From: UBA5078 sp964538025
GTDB taxonomy: Bacteria; Pseudomonadota; Gammaproteobacteria; Pseudomonadales; Pseudohongiellaceae
DNA length: 64,000 nt
Reading direction: 5' to 3'
Assembly: GCA_964538025.1 (NCBI GenBank)
Contig: CAZICZ010000005.1
Span: 124,001-188,000, forward strand
In this document: positions 35,806 to 44,467 of the stretch, piece after piece
Layout: the number at the start of each line of letters is the position of its first letter
How positions within the stretch are numbered: position 1 is the stretch's first letter
Position numbers and translations under genes: made by a program
Notes under the pieces: generated by a model
The model's input: only the letters and a program-made list of their open reading frames with translations
Told to the model about the DNA's origin: nothing
The model's database searches: none

Positions 35806-37041
35806 TTACCCCCCTGTTCTGTCCGAAGCAATCACACGCGGGTCTGAATTGTTCCACTCGGTCACCGGGTTCTGCGCAGCTGATGCCACCACGATGCGCG
35901 CCTGGGCCGCCCCTGCATGTCGCTGGCTGCGGCGCGTGTTGTCCCCAATCTCCCCCACTAGCTGACCGCACGCGGCCCCGATGTCATCCGCACGGGTAGT
36001 TCGCACGGTCACGGTATAGCCCGCCTCATGAAGAATCTGCCGGAAATTGCTGATCGACGATGCGCTCGGCCGCCGATATTCGGACAGGGAAAACGGGTTA
36101 AAGGGTATAAGGTTGATTTTACAGGGAAAATTCTTGAGTAACTGCGCGAGCTCCCGCGCGTGCTGGCGGTGGTCGTTGACACCCGCGATCAGGGTATATT
36201 CGATCACGGCGACACGTCGCTCCCCCAGAGTATTCATGTAATCCGCCGCGCTGCGCAGAAGCTCCCGGATTGGATACTTCTTGTTCAGGGGCACCAGCTC
36301 GTTGCGCAAGGCATCATTTGGCGCGTGCAGCGAAATGGCGAGTGAGGCATCCGTGAAATCTTTCAAACGGTCAATGGCAGGAACGACGCCGGACGTGCTG
36401 ATGGTCACCCGGCGCTTGGACAGACCATAGGCCTGGTCTTCCATCATGAGACTGAGTGCCTCCATGACATTGTCGAAATTGAGCAGCGGCTCGCCCATGC
36501 CCATCATGACGATATTGCTGACGGGACGTGGATTGCGGGGGACCCGCCCCTCCTCGTGCCATTCCGCCGCAGGCGTGACACCAAAGCCCGCGAGTTTTTT
36601 GTTGGCCCACCACAGCTGGCCAATAATTTCGGCGGTGCTCAGGTTGCTATTGAAGCCCTGCTTCCCTGTTGCACAGAAGCTGCAGTCAAGAATGCACCCT
36701 GCCTGGGAGGAGACACACAAGGTGCCTCGCCCGGCCTCGGGAATGAAGACCATCTCGACGCTGCTGCCGCTGGCCACCTGCACGATCCATTTGCAGCTGC
36801 CGTCCGCGGAACGGAATTCCTGCGTAATCAGCGGCAGACGAATCTCGGCCACCGCTTTCATTTTTTCCCGCAACACCTTGCTGATGTCAGTCATCTCATC
36901 GATGTCCACCACGCCTCGCTGGTGAATCCATTTGAGTGTTTGGGCAGCGCGAAACGGCTTTTCTCCCAGCTCGGCAAAAAAAGCCTGCATCTTGGGCAGG
37001 CTTAGTCCGAGGAGGTTGATTTTAGTGTCGCTGGTGCTCAT
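35806..37041 (-). CDS. rlmN: dual-specificity RNA methyltransferase RlmN
   Basis: 411 aa radical-SAM enzyme methylating A2503 of 23S rRNA and A37 of some tRNAs. The cluster motif CxxxCxxC is seen in GCILDCSFCATGKQGF, and the second catalytic Cys in DIGAACGQL near residue 355. The chain is longer than usual (about 370-390) because of a C-terminal tail from about residue 372 (NTRRSQRHAGAAQARIV). The gene lies 29 bp after ndk. Confidence 0.96.
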   Translation of the reverse strand: MSTSDTKINLLGLSLPKMQAFFAELGEKPFRAAQTLKWIHQRGVVDIDEMTDISKVLREKMKAVAEIRLPLITQEFRSADGSCKWIVQVASGSSVEMVFIPEAGRGTLCVSSQAGCILDCSFCATGKQGFNSNLSTAEIIGQLWWANKKLAGFGVTPAAEWHEEGRVPRNPRPVSNIVMMGMGEPLLNFDNVMEALSLMMEDQAYGLSKRRVTISTSGVVPAIDRLKDFTDASLAISLHAPNDALRNELVPLNKKYPIRELLRSAADYMNTLGERRVAVIEYTLIAGVNDHRQHARELAQLLKNFPCKINLIPFNPFSLSEYRRPSASSISNFRQILHEAGYTVTVRTTRADDIGAACGQLVGEIGDNTRRSQRHAGAAQARIVVASAAQNPVTEWNNSDPRVIASDRTGG

Positions 37042-37070
37042 GACTGGCTCCTGAAGGTGCGCAAGACCCC

Positions 37071-37499
37071 TTACGCGCGCGCGCAGATCTCCGTGGCGCT
37101 GAAGAAGTAGGCAATTTCGCGGGCCGCGGAAGCGGCTGAGTCCGACCCGTGCACAGCGTTGGCATCGATGGACTTGGCGAAGTCCGCACGGATGGTTCCG
37201 GGGGCTGCCTGGGCAGGGTTGGTCGCACCCATCAGTTCACGATGCAGGGCGACGGCGTTTTCGCCTTCCAGTACCTGGACGATCACGGGCCCGGAGGTCA
37301 TGAAAGCGATCAGGTCGGGGAAGAAACCGCGCTCTTTGTGTTCTGCGTAGAAACCACCGGCGGTTTCATCCGTCAGACGCAACATCTTGGCTGCCACGAT
37401 ATTCAGGCCTGCTTTTTCGAAGCGGGAATAGATCTCACCGATCACATTCTTGGCAACGGCATCAGGTTTGATGATGGACAAAGTTCTTTCGATTGGCAT
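37071..37499 (-). CDS. ndk: nucleoside diphosphate kinase
   Basis: 142 aa, the usual length. The catalytic His is in NAVHGSDS, and ERTLSIIKPDAV begins the chain. It equilibrates nucleoside di- and triphosphates. I chose the ATG at 37499 (MPIERT) with GGAG nine bases upstream; an in-frame ATG at 37514 lies before the Shine-Dalgarno. It heads the ndk-rlmN-pilW-rodZ-ispG-hisS run. In most relatives the isc operon ends just before it. Confidence 0.97.
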   Translation of the reverse strand: MPIERTLSIIKPDAVAKNVIGEIYSRFEKAGLNIVAAKMLRLTDETAGGFYAEHKERGFFPDLIAFMTSGPVIVQVLEGENAVALHRELMGATNPAQAAPGTIRADFAKSIDANAVHGSDSAASAAREIAYFFSATEICARA

Positions 37500-37541
37500 T
37501 GCGTTTAGCTCCATACCGGTTACAAGTTCAGAAAACCGCGC

Positions 37542-37547
37542 ATTATA
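37542..37547 (-). promoter_or_regulatory. putative ndk promoter (-10)
   Basis: The minus strand shows a perfect TATAAT 42 bases before the ndk ATG. No good -35 is found at the usual distance; AT-rich sequence (GTATAAATACG) fills it. Confidence 0.45.
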
Positions 37548-37709
37548 CGTGGTAATAAGGCGTATTTATACGGGTTTTTAAGAGCTTAGCATTGATGGTT
37601 TAAGGGGCCTGTGAGATGTCCCTGGGGCTCGAAAAGGAGGTCACAACGTCGCCGCTCCGGTGTCGCCGCCTGCATACCTGCAAGGGAATGCACCCCGGTC
37701 TTGGGATGA

Positions 37710-38858
37710 TCAGGCGCGCAGGCCTTTCAGGGCGACACGCAGGGCGTCAATCGCCACGCCGATGTCCTGATCCTGGGTAAAGCGTCCAAAGGAGAGGCGC
37801 AGGGCGCTCTGCGCCAGCACATCCGGCAGGCCGATGCCGCGCAGCACATAGGAAGGTTCCATGGTGGCGGAGGTGCAGGCAGACCCGGATGACACGGCGA
37901 TTTCCCGCAGCGCGATCAGCAGCGACTCTCCGTCCACCCCGGCGAAGGAGACATTCACGATACCGGGCACCGTGTGTTGCTCCGGTCCGTTCAAGCTCAC
38001 TCCGTCGAGTGACAACAGGCCCGTGAGCAGCGCCTTGCGCAAACGCCACAGACGTGCGGACTCCGCCTCCAGTTCCTGCGCGGCAATCGCGAACGCGGTG
38101 CCCATGCCGACAATCTGATGGGTCGCCAATGTCCCGGAACGCATGCCGCGCTCGTGACCGCCTCCGTGAATCTGTGCCTCAATGTCCGCCCTGGGGTGCC
38201 GGCACACGTAGAGTGCGCCCATGCCCTTGGGACCATAGACCTTATGCGCTGAGAACGACATCAGGTCGACCTGAAGGGCGGACAGATCAATAGGCAATTT
38301 GCCTGCCGCCTGTGCCGCATCGACGTGAAACAGGATGCCCCGTGGCCGCGTCAAGGCACCAATGGCCGCAATGTCATTCACGCTGCCCAGCTCATTGTTG
38401 ACCAGCATCAGCGACACCAGAAGGGTGTCGGGGCGAAGCGCTTCCTCGACCTGTGCAGGAGCGATGATGCCCGTTGCATCCGGGCGCAGATACGTGACCT
38501 CGAACCCTTCCTTTTCCAACTGTTTGCAGGTGTCGAGCACCGCCTTGTGTTCGATGCAGGAACTGATGATGTGCTTCCCGCGGGAGGCATGAAAATGGGC
38601 GGCGCCCTTGATGGCGAGGTTGTCTGATTCAGTTGCCCCGGAAGTCCAGACGATCTCCCGCGGATCGCAGTGCACCAGATCGGCCACCTGACGACGCGCC
38701 TCCTCGACTGCCTCTTCCGCTTTCCATCCAATCAGATGAGAGCGCGAGGCGGGATTGCCAAAATTGCCTTCCAGCGTCAGGCACTGCGCCATGCGATCAG
38801 CCACACGAGGATCCACCGGGGTGGTCGCGGCATAGTCGAAATAAAGGGGGTTGTGCAT
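37710..38858 (-). CDS. iscS: cysteine desulfurase
   Basis: 382 aa PLP enzyme releasing sulfur from cysteine. YFDYAATTPVDPRV begins the chain, the PLP Lys is in SFSAHKVYGPKG, and the mobile-loop active Cys is in SSGSACTS. This long loop marks the IscS/NifS class. It is shorter than E. coli IscS (404), ending soon after the RLSFGRFT strand, and lacks the C-terminal tail that binds IscU in E. coli. The second of two tandem ATGs is preferred (GGAG five bases away). It follows iscR by about 50 bp; iscU, iscA, hscBA and fdx do not follow. Confidence 0.93.
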   Translation of the reverse strand: MHNPLYFDYAATTPVDPRVADRMAQCLTLEGNFGNPASRSHLIGWKAEEAVEEARRQVADLVHCDPREIVWTSGATESDNLAIKGAAHFHASRGKHIISSCIEHKAVLDTCKQLEKEGFEVTYLRPDATGIIAPAQVEEALRPDTLLVSLMLVNNELGSVNDIAAIGALTRPRGILFHVDAAQAAGKLPIDLSALQVDLMSFSAHKVYGPKGMGALYVCRHPRADIEAQIHGGGHERGMRSGTLATHQIVGMGTAFAIAAQELEAESARLWRLRKALLTGLLSLDGVSLNGPEQHTVPGIVNVSFAGVDGESLLIALREIAVSSGSACTSATMEPSYVLRGIGLPDVLAQSALRLSFGRFTQDQDIGVAIDALRVALKGLRA

Positions 38859-38910
38859 CATGACTCCAGGGCACCGTGTATGCGCACGGCGGCGTTAGCA
38901 TCTCACCTGA

Positions 38911-39408
38911 CTACTGCAAAAAGGTCGCGGCTATGCGGGCGCCATCCAGCTCCGGTTGCTCCAGCGTTTCGCGTCGCTGTTCCTGTAGCTGCGCGATGCG
39001 CTTGATGTCACTGCGCGCGATGAGATCGGCCAGACTGATCCCCGCAAGAAAGTCGTGAATCTGTTCGCTGAGGTCCTGCCAAAGATGGTGTGTCAGGCAG
39101 GTTTCCCCCTGCTGACAATTTCCCTTTCCTTGACACTTCGTAGCATCGACCGATTCGTTTACCGCATCAATGATCTGCGCAATTCGAATGGCGTGCGCTT
39201 TCTTGCCAAGCCGGTATCCGCCGCCGGGACCACGAATGCTGCATACCAATTCGCTGCGACGCAATTTGGCGAACAACTGTTCCAGATATGACAAGGAAAT
39301 GCCCTGCCGTTGCGAGATATCCGCCAGATTTACAGGCCCTTCGTCTGCATGGATCGCAAGATCGAGCAAGGCGGTGACCGCGTAGCGGCCTTTGGTGGTT
39401 AAACGCAT
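38911..39408 (-). CDS. iscR: Rrf2-family Fe-S regulator IscR
   Basis: 165 aa. A winged helix (MRLTTKGRYAVTALLDLA, LSYLEQLFAKLRR) is followed by the cluster-binding cysteines C-x5-C-x5-C in CQGKGNCQQGETC (about 92-104) with the conserved His just after. It represses Fe-S biogenesis when loaded with [2Fe-2S]. Its own promoter carries a type 1 IscR site (39453-39477). iscS follows on the same strand. Confidence 0.95.
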   Translation of the reverse strand: MRLTTKGRYAVTALLDLAIHADEGPVNLADISQRQGISLSYLEQLFAKLRRSELVCSIRGPGGGYRLGKKAHAIRIAQIIDAVNESVDATKCQGKGNCQQGETCLTHHLWQDLSEQIHDFLAGISLADLIARSDIKRIAQLQEQRRETLEQPELDGARIAATFLQ

Positions 39409-39444
39409 GAAACCTGTCTCGTCGAGGGGAAATGGCTGGCCGGG

Positions 39445-39477
39445 AGTATGAAATACCGTAGTGATTTAGTCAACTTT
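39445..39477 (-). promoter_or_regulatory. iscR promoter with type 1 IscR binding site
   Basis: On the minus strand TTGACT (39468-39473), 17 bases, CATACT (39445-39450) form a good promoter. The 25-base stretch at 39453-39477 matches the type 1 IscR consensus (ATASYYGACTRWWWYAGTCRRSTAT) at 21 of 25 positions and covers the -35 and spacer. This is the known autorepression layout of iscR. Confidence 0.7.
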
Positions 39478-39547
39478 ACCCCCGCGGGACATTTACTCGC
39501 CGAAGCGCAGGGTTTACCCTTGCCCGTCCTTCCAGGAGCCCGCGTTC

Positions 39548-40420
39548 ATGCTCGCCGATCTGCATTCCCATACCCACCTCTCCGACGGCACACTGACACC
39601 CGAAGCGCTCGTTCTGCGCGCCGCCGCCAATCGGGTCGATTTTCTCGCCATCACGGATCACGACTGCACGGAGGGAGCACTCCTGCTGACCGATGACATG
39701 ATTCCGGTCGGGCTGACGGTGATCCCGGGAGTCGAGATTTCAACGCTGTGGGAAGGAAAGGAAATTCACGTCGTGGGACTCGGGATTGACCCGATGTCCC
39801 CGTCACTGTCCGCCCTGCTCCAACGCCAGCAGCACCAGCGACGTGAGCGCGCGCAGGCGATCGACCTGCGATTGCAAAAAGCCGGGCACACGGGCCTCAT
39901 GGCCTATCTGGACACCCTCGCCTGCCGTGCCATCAGCCGCAACCACGTGGCTGATTTTCTGATCAGTCGGGGCATCGCCAAAAGCAAGGATCACGCCTTC
40001 AAGAAGATGCTGGGCGATGACGGTCGTTACACGGCGTCTGCGCACTGGTGTGAGCCTGGCGAGGCGATCAGTGTCATCCACGCGGCGGGCGGACTCGCCG
40101 TGCTTGCCCATCCCTTGCGGTATGGCACTGGCAAAATGCAGTTCAAGCGCCTGCTTGCCATGTTCAGCCAGCAGGGCGGGGATGCGATGGAAGTCAGCTA
40201 CAGCAACGTCGATCCGCAGCTCATGCAGCAACTCGCCGCAGCCTGCCTGACACACGGGCTCTGGGCGTCAACCGGGTCGGATTTTCATACCCCGGACAAT
40301 CAGTGGATGGACGTAGGAAGGTTTCGACACTTGCCCGCAACGATTGCGGAGAAAGCCTTGTGGCTGCATCCCGAATGGACGACATGCAGCCAGGCCTGGA
40401 GGAGAATCAGAGACGCTTGA
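39548..40420 (+). CDS. rnm: PHP-domain 5'-3' exoribonuclease / 3',5'-nucleotide phosphatase
   Basis: 290 aa. The PHP metal-binding motifs are DLHSHTHLSDG (4-14), ITDHDCTEG, a central HPLRYG and the C-terminal GSDFHTP. The family (RNase AM/YciV, TrpH) trims 5' ends of 5S and other rRNAs and hydrolyses pAp and short oligonucleotides. AGGAG lies nine bases before the ATG. The gene is divergent from iscR, and its 3' end overlaps the convergent zinc-ribbon gene by 14 bp. Confidence 0.92.
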   Translation: MLADLHSHTHLSDGTLTPEALVLRAAANRVDFLAITDHDCTEGALLLTDDMIPVGLTVIPGVEISTLWEGKEIHVVGLGIDPMSPSLSALLQRQQHQRRERAQAIDLRLQKAGHTGLMAYLDTLACRAISRNHVADFLISRGIAKSKDHAFKKMLGDDGRYTASAHWCEPGEAISVIHAAGGLAVLAHPLRYGTGKMQFKRLLAMFSQQGGDAMEVSYSNVDPQLMQQLAAACLTHGLWASTGSDFHTPDNQWMDVGRFRHLPATIAEKALWLHPEWTTCSQAWRRIRDA

Positions 40421-40793
40421 GGGAGGCGACGAGCCCCTTGAAAAGATCCATCAGCGTTTCGTGCTTGTAATCTGTGAATTCACCGGCATCCATGAACATG
40501 CCGTGCTCTTCGCAGGCTTCGTATTCCAGATGTGGCTGACGCTTGTCCGTGAGTTTGCTCATGGCCTTGCCACAACGGGGGCACTGGATATCACGCACAC
40601 GGTTATAGGTTTTGCCAATGCGGGGATCTCCGCTGTCGAGGAAGTCTGACATCCACGACTTCTTCAGCTGTTCGGCTTCGCCATTGTCAAACCACAGGCC
40701 TTTGCAGCTGGTGCACTGATCGATCGTGACCGAGCCATGCAGTACTTCTACGTTCAGCTCTGTCATCTTGGCATTGCATTTAGGACAGTCCAT
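40407..40793 (-). CDS. zinc-ribbon (zf-TFIIB) domain protein
   Basis: 128 aa with two zinc ribbons. The first is MDCPKCNAK...CTSCKGLWFDNGE (Cys at 3, 6, 27, 30) and the second is CPRCGKAM...CEEHGMFMDAGEF (Cys, Cys, Cys, His). The WFDNGE/FMDAGEF pattern after each ribbon is the zf-TFIIB signature. The protein is soluble. Its function is unknown; such proteins may bind nucleic acids or act as structural zinc proteins. Confidence 0.85.
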   Translation of the reverse strand: MDCPKCNAKMTELNVEVLHGSVTIDQCTSCKGLWFDNGEAEQLKKSWMSDFLDSGDPRIGKTYNRVRDIQCPRCGKAMSKLTDKRQPHLEYEACEEHGMFMDAGEFTDYKHETLMDLFKGLVASLKRL

Positions 40794-41050
40794 CTTTATC
40801 TCCTTTCTTCTACTGCTCGCATATTGTTTTTGGGACTACTGCTGATCGAGGCCAAGTGCCGCTGAGCCTGCTGTGGACCAAATGAAGTCCTGCGCCTCAC
40901 TGCCGATACTCGCCGCATTCTATAAGATAAAGCGCCGGATACCAACAGCGGAATGGGACTGTTGCCGATGTTTCCTGCCGTTCAGTCGGGGTTCACGCAA
41001 CGCGGGCCAGGATGGTGCCACAGGGGTAAGACACCCCAAGGAGGTCCCCA

Positions 41051-41857
41051 ATGAAACCCGCACTCTTCCTGACCCTGACTCTGCTCATCGGCACCCCTGC
41101 CATTGCCGCATCCAGTGGGTCCGACAATTTCAGCACTGCCTGCGCCACCGTCGAGTTCATGGCCAAAATGGTCGCCGTCAATCTTCTGATTCCCGGCCCA
41201 CAGGACAGCCTCGCATCGCTGGAGTCGATGCAGGACTCCCTGAAAGAGCTCAATCGTCGCGTGTGTCAGTCGGTCATTCTGACGCAGGACACCCGCTACG
41301 AATCTCGCTACGCCAACGGCACCCGGATTTCACGGGACCTGTACAACGCGCCCTGGTACTTTCCGAACGGACAGGTATTCATGGCACGTCCGGGAGATGA
41401 CGTCAGCATTTACTACCCCAATGGGCGGGTGATGAGCTATCACTGGACACATGGTGGTGACGCGGTGTTTTGGCCAAACGGTCAAATTGCCACCTTTCGT
41501 CTGCGGGTCGCAGGCGAGACCTGGTACTACCCTGGCGGGCAGATCATCACGTACGAGGCAGGAATACGGGGAGGTCGCTGGTTCTATCCCTTTCCACGCC
41601 TCGACGGGCGCATCGGTCAGGAGGTGATCTCCAGCAAATGGGGGCAGGACGACGAGGACTTTAACTTCCTCAACTTCGACAGCAACGGTCGCGCCTACAT
41701 GACGCGCGAGCGCATCCGTCGCAAACTGGCGCTGACCGACAGCGATCTGCTGGATGTCGCCGGGGTCATGCTCTTGATCACCCGGCTCTACCAGACAGAG
41801 GACGAGGCACGGCAATTTGTGCCAGCCGATGCCAACATCACCGGCCCGGCCTGGTGA
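41051..41857 (+). CDS. exported MORN-like repeat protein of unknown function
   Basis: 268 aa. A signal peptide ends at AIA-A (about 20). Residues 97-170 hold at least four short repeats built on aromatic-Pro-Asn/Gly-Gly (WYFPNGQV, IYYPNGRV, VFWPNGQI, WYYPGGQI), which resemble MORN repeats, each about 17-20 residues long. The C-terminal part (195-268) is acidic and helical. A perfect AAGGAGG lies before the ATG. It is convergent with the sigma/anti-sigma operon, facing its last gene at a gap of nearly zero. Function unknown. Confidence 0.75.
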   Translation: MKPALFLTLTLLIGTPAIAASSGSDNFSTACATVEFMAKMVAVNLLIPGPQDSLASLESMQDSLKELNRRVCQSVILTQDTRYESRYANGTRISRDLYNAPWYFPNGQVFMARPGDDVSIYYPNGRVMSYHWTHGGDAVFWPNGQIATFRLRVAGETWYYPGGQIITYEAGIRGGRWFYPFPRLDGRIGQEVISSKWGQDDEDFNFLNFDSNGRAYMTRERIRRKLALTDSDLLDVAGVMLLITRLYQTEDEARQFVPADANITGPAW

Positions 41858-42931
41858 TCAGAAACTGTAGGGGGCAGCCCGTTCCTGCAATTGCGCCGCC
41901 GTCAAAGCACCCTGCTGACACTGCTCGATGTCGGCCTTGCGCAGGACATGAATGCGGTCCGCATAGCGCGCGTTCTGCTCCTCGCCCAGGCCCTTGAGCA
42001 CCAGGGTAAGGTGTTCTCCCTCGGGGAGCTCGCGCACAGCGGCGGCATAACGACAGGTCAGTTCATACAAAGACGTTTCGAAACTGGCCAGTTCGCTGGC
42101 CCACTGTGCCTCGCGCGCGGTGCGCGCCACCTCCGCCCGTGATCGCCATTCCTCGGCAAGCGTCACTGCCCGCGCCTGCAGACCGGACATGCCTTCTCGC
42201 ACCTGCTCAAGTTGGGAGCGCAGCTGATCCACCTTGGCAGACGCGGCGGCATCATCGGCCTGCGGAACGGCAGCGGCTTCCGTGCGCAGGGCCGAGAGTG
42301 CCTGAACGCGTTCCGAGAGACTGGCTCTGAGCGTGCTCAGTTCCTCCATCAGCCGATTGAGCCCAGCATCATCTACCTGGCCCAACTGATGGACCTTGCG
42401 ACCGGACTCGCCCGCCTGCGCCAGGGCGCTTTCGACGGCGCCCGACACATCCACGTCACGAAGCGATTCCAGCACCTGCGCATACATGCCCTGCGCGGAT
42501 TCGGCGCGCAGCGACAACGCCATGGTGTCACGCATGGCGTCCAGGTCCGGTGGACTAATGCGGGGCATCTGGCTCTCTGCAAAACTGGACAGTTGACCCG
42601 AGAGCTGGCGCAGCGAGTCTTCGAGTGTCTGCCAGGAAAAACTGGTGCGCGTGTTGCTCAAGGGAGAAATAATCTCCAGCACAATCCCCTGCTCGCGAAA
42701 ATACGTGCCTTTCACCGAACCGTTCAGCGGACTGAAAATGCCCGCGCGCGCGTTGAGGTCCAAGCCCTCACGCAAAACGCCGGAGAAAATATCGATATTG
42801 CGCTGCATCTCCTCCAGCGCGGGTGATTGCGCCTGTGCGCTGACAGCGACCCCGCTCACGAGGACGCAGCTGATTGCCGCATACCCCAGCTGATTTCCCA
42901 AGGAGAGGCCTATATTGCCGAGCGCGCTCAT
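41858..42931 (-). CDS. exported coiled-coil protein of the sigma-factor operon
   Basis: 357 aa. A signal or anchor helix (about 8-33, VSGVAVSAQA) is followed by a domain of unknown type (35-90) and long heptad-rich helices (about 95-300) with many Gln, Glu, Leu and Arg. No known family is recognised. It overlaps the anti-sigma gene by 4 bp (ATGA), so it is translated as the third member of the sigma operon. It could be the periplasmic partner sensed by the anti-sigma factor. Functional assignment is not possible. Confidence 0.72.
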   Translation of the reverse strand: MSALGNIGLSLGNQLGYAAISCVLVSGVAVSAQAQSPALEEMQRNIDIFSGVLREGLDLNARAGIFSPLNGSVKGTYFREQGIVLEIISPLSNTRTSFSWQTLEDSLRQLSGQLSSFAESQMPRISPPDLDAMRDTMALSLRAESAQGMYAQVLESLRDVDVSGAVESALAQAGESGRKVHQLGQVDDAGLNRLMEELSTLRASLSERVQALSALRTEAAAVPQADDAAASAKVDQLRSQLEQVREGMSGLQARAVTLAEEWRSRAEVARTAREAQWASELASFETSLYELTCRYAAAVRELPEGEHLTLVLKGLGEEQNARYADRIHVLRKADIEQCQQGALTAAQLQERAAPYSF

Positions 42932-43611
42932 CGCTGACCACCCTGATACTGGACGTAGCTCGCCAGCTGCTGAACGGACCGAATGGTCTGAAAATCGCTG
43001 TCGGCGAGCTGCTGATAACTCGCGCGCAACTGCTCCAGATCCTGCTGCCGCTGCGTCTCGAAATAGGCCAGCACCTGCTCCATGCTGCGCGAAGTGCTGG
43101 CGCCGAATTGTTCGACCATGGTGTCGATCAGGCGCGCGTTCGTTTCCGCCTGCCGCTCCTCAAAGGCAGCGCTAAGGGCCTCAAACTGTTGCTGCTGGGC
43201 CTGTTCAAACACTGCTAGCGAGCTGGCAAGCTGATCTTCGCTGATTCCCTGTGACGCACCGAATCGCAGAGCCATTCCGTTATCGTCAACTGACAGCTGC
43301 ACATTGAAGACCACGGCCAGCGCCAGAACACAGGATGCAGCCAGAGGGGCCCATTGTCCCCAAAAGGAAAAGCGGGGACGTTCCCACCGTTTTTCCGGCG
43401 CATGCCGTAGCGATGCAGGCACCCGCTGCCAGTCTGGCACGGGCACATCGCGCCACGCCAAGAGGTGGCGATTGACGGCACCAACATCCGCAAGCGCATC
43501 GCGGCAATGCGCGCACGCACGCACATGCGCATCCCATTGCTGGCGTTGCTCCGGCGTCAGACTCGCCTCCAGACTGGCGGCGATGATGGCAGGCGTTTCT
43601 TTACAAGACAT
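42928..43611 (-). CDS. anti-sigma factor with zinc-finger-like N-terminus
   Basis: 227 aa. A cytosolic N-terminus (1-80) contains HVRACAHC, the His-x3-Cys-x2-Cys zinc motif of ZAS anti-sigma factors. One transmembrane helix follows (about 90-108, LAASCVLALAVVFNV), then a periplasmic coiled segment of about 115 residues rich in Gln and Glu. It should hold the sigma factor encoded just upstream, with which it overlaps by 11 bp. The periplasmic part is long for this class and probably takes part in signal input. Confidence 0.83.
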   Translation of the reverse strand: MSCKETPAIIAASLEASLTPEQRQQWDAHVRACAHCRDALADVGAVNRHLLAWRDVPVPDWQRVPASLRHAPEKRWERPRFSFWGQWAPLAASCVLALAVVFNVQLSVDDNGMALRFGASQGISEDQLASSLAVFEQAQQQQFEALSAAFEERQAETNARLIDTMVEQFGASTSRSMEQVLAYFETQRQQDLEQLRASYQQLADSDFQTIRSVQQLASYVQYQGGQR

Positions 43612-44188
43612 GAGCGAGCTCCAGTTGCGACTTCAGGGTTTTCATGGCGGTATAAAACCGCGTTTTCGCCGTGTTCGCCGAAATGTCCTGCATCTCGGCA
43701 ATCTCCTCGAAGGTGCACGACTGAAACACCTTCAACTCCACCACCATTCGCTGATCCCAACTCAGGCGGGACAACAATTTCTGCACCTGCGCATTGCCTT
43801 GTTCCGCGCTGAGCCGTGCCAGGGGATCCTGCACGTCTTCGGCATCCTGCAAGCGCTCCAGGACGTCCTGCTCACTTTCCTCGGCACCTGCCAGTGCGGA
43901 CAAAGGGCTGGTCATGCCCCGGCGTCGGCTCATGTCCACCGCCTTGTTGTGGGCGATGCGAAAGACCCAGGTGGTGAACTGGGAGTCGCCGCGAAACCGG
44001 TGCAGATTGCGGTAAATGCCCAGAAACACTTCCTGCATGAGATCCAGTGCGTCGGTCTCATTGCCGGTAAGGCGCAAGGAAAAGTTATAGATACGACTTT
44101 CGAAGCGCCTTACCAGGGTCTCCCATGCCCTCGCCGACCCGTCGAGCGCGGCGCTGATTAACGCCTCATCGTGATCTGGCGATTGCAT
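43601..44188 (-). CDS. ECF-type RNA polymerase sigma factor
   Basis: 195 aa. Region 2 (RIYNFSLRLTGNETDALDLMQEVFLGIYRN, with the DALDLMQEVF core) and region 4 (LSWDQRMVVELKVFQSCTFEEIAEM, core FEEIAEM, with NTAKTRFYTA as recognition helix) are present; region 3 is lacking, as in the ECF group. The chosen ATG (44188) has AGGA eight bases upstream, while a longer frame lacks sigma sequence. It heads a three-gene operon with a zinc-finger anti-sigma factor and a coiled-coil protein. Confidence 0.9.
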   Translation of the reverse strand: MQSPDHDEALISAALDGSARAWETLVRRFESRIYNFSLRLTGNETDALDLMQEVFLGIYRNLHRFRGDSQFTTWVFRIAHNKAVDMSRRRGMTSPLSALAGAEESEQDVLERLQDAEDVQDPLARLSAEQGNAQVQKLLSRLSWDQRMVVELKVFQSCTFEEIAEMQDISANTAKTRFYTAMKTLKSQLELAHVL

Positions 44189-44467
44189 GGGAACTGTCCT
44201 TGGGCGCGTGAATGAGAAGGACACGCGTCGTGTTCCTTCCGCAAAGAAATGAGCCCAAGGATAATGGGTTTGCTCAGATAGTCGCAAGAAAGGGCAAATT
44301 AGTTTGCCATGTCGAACAACGGGAAATTGAGAAGAGGAAAAACGGCAACGGACAGCGGAAGTCTCGCAACCCCGCCGCCGGCACCGCACGCCATTCTCCG
44401 AAACCCCTTGTGAGGGTTGTAGCTCCTGCCAGTCTCATGAACCTGCGGGAGGGGGTAGTGGAGTGCG

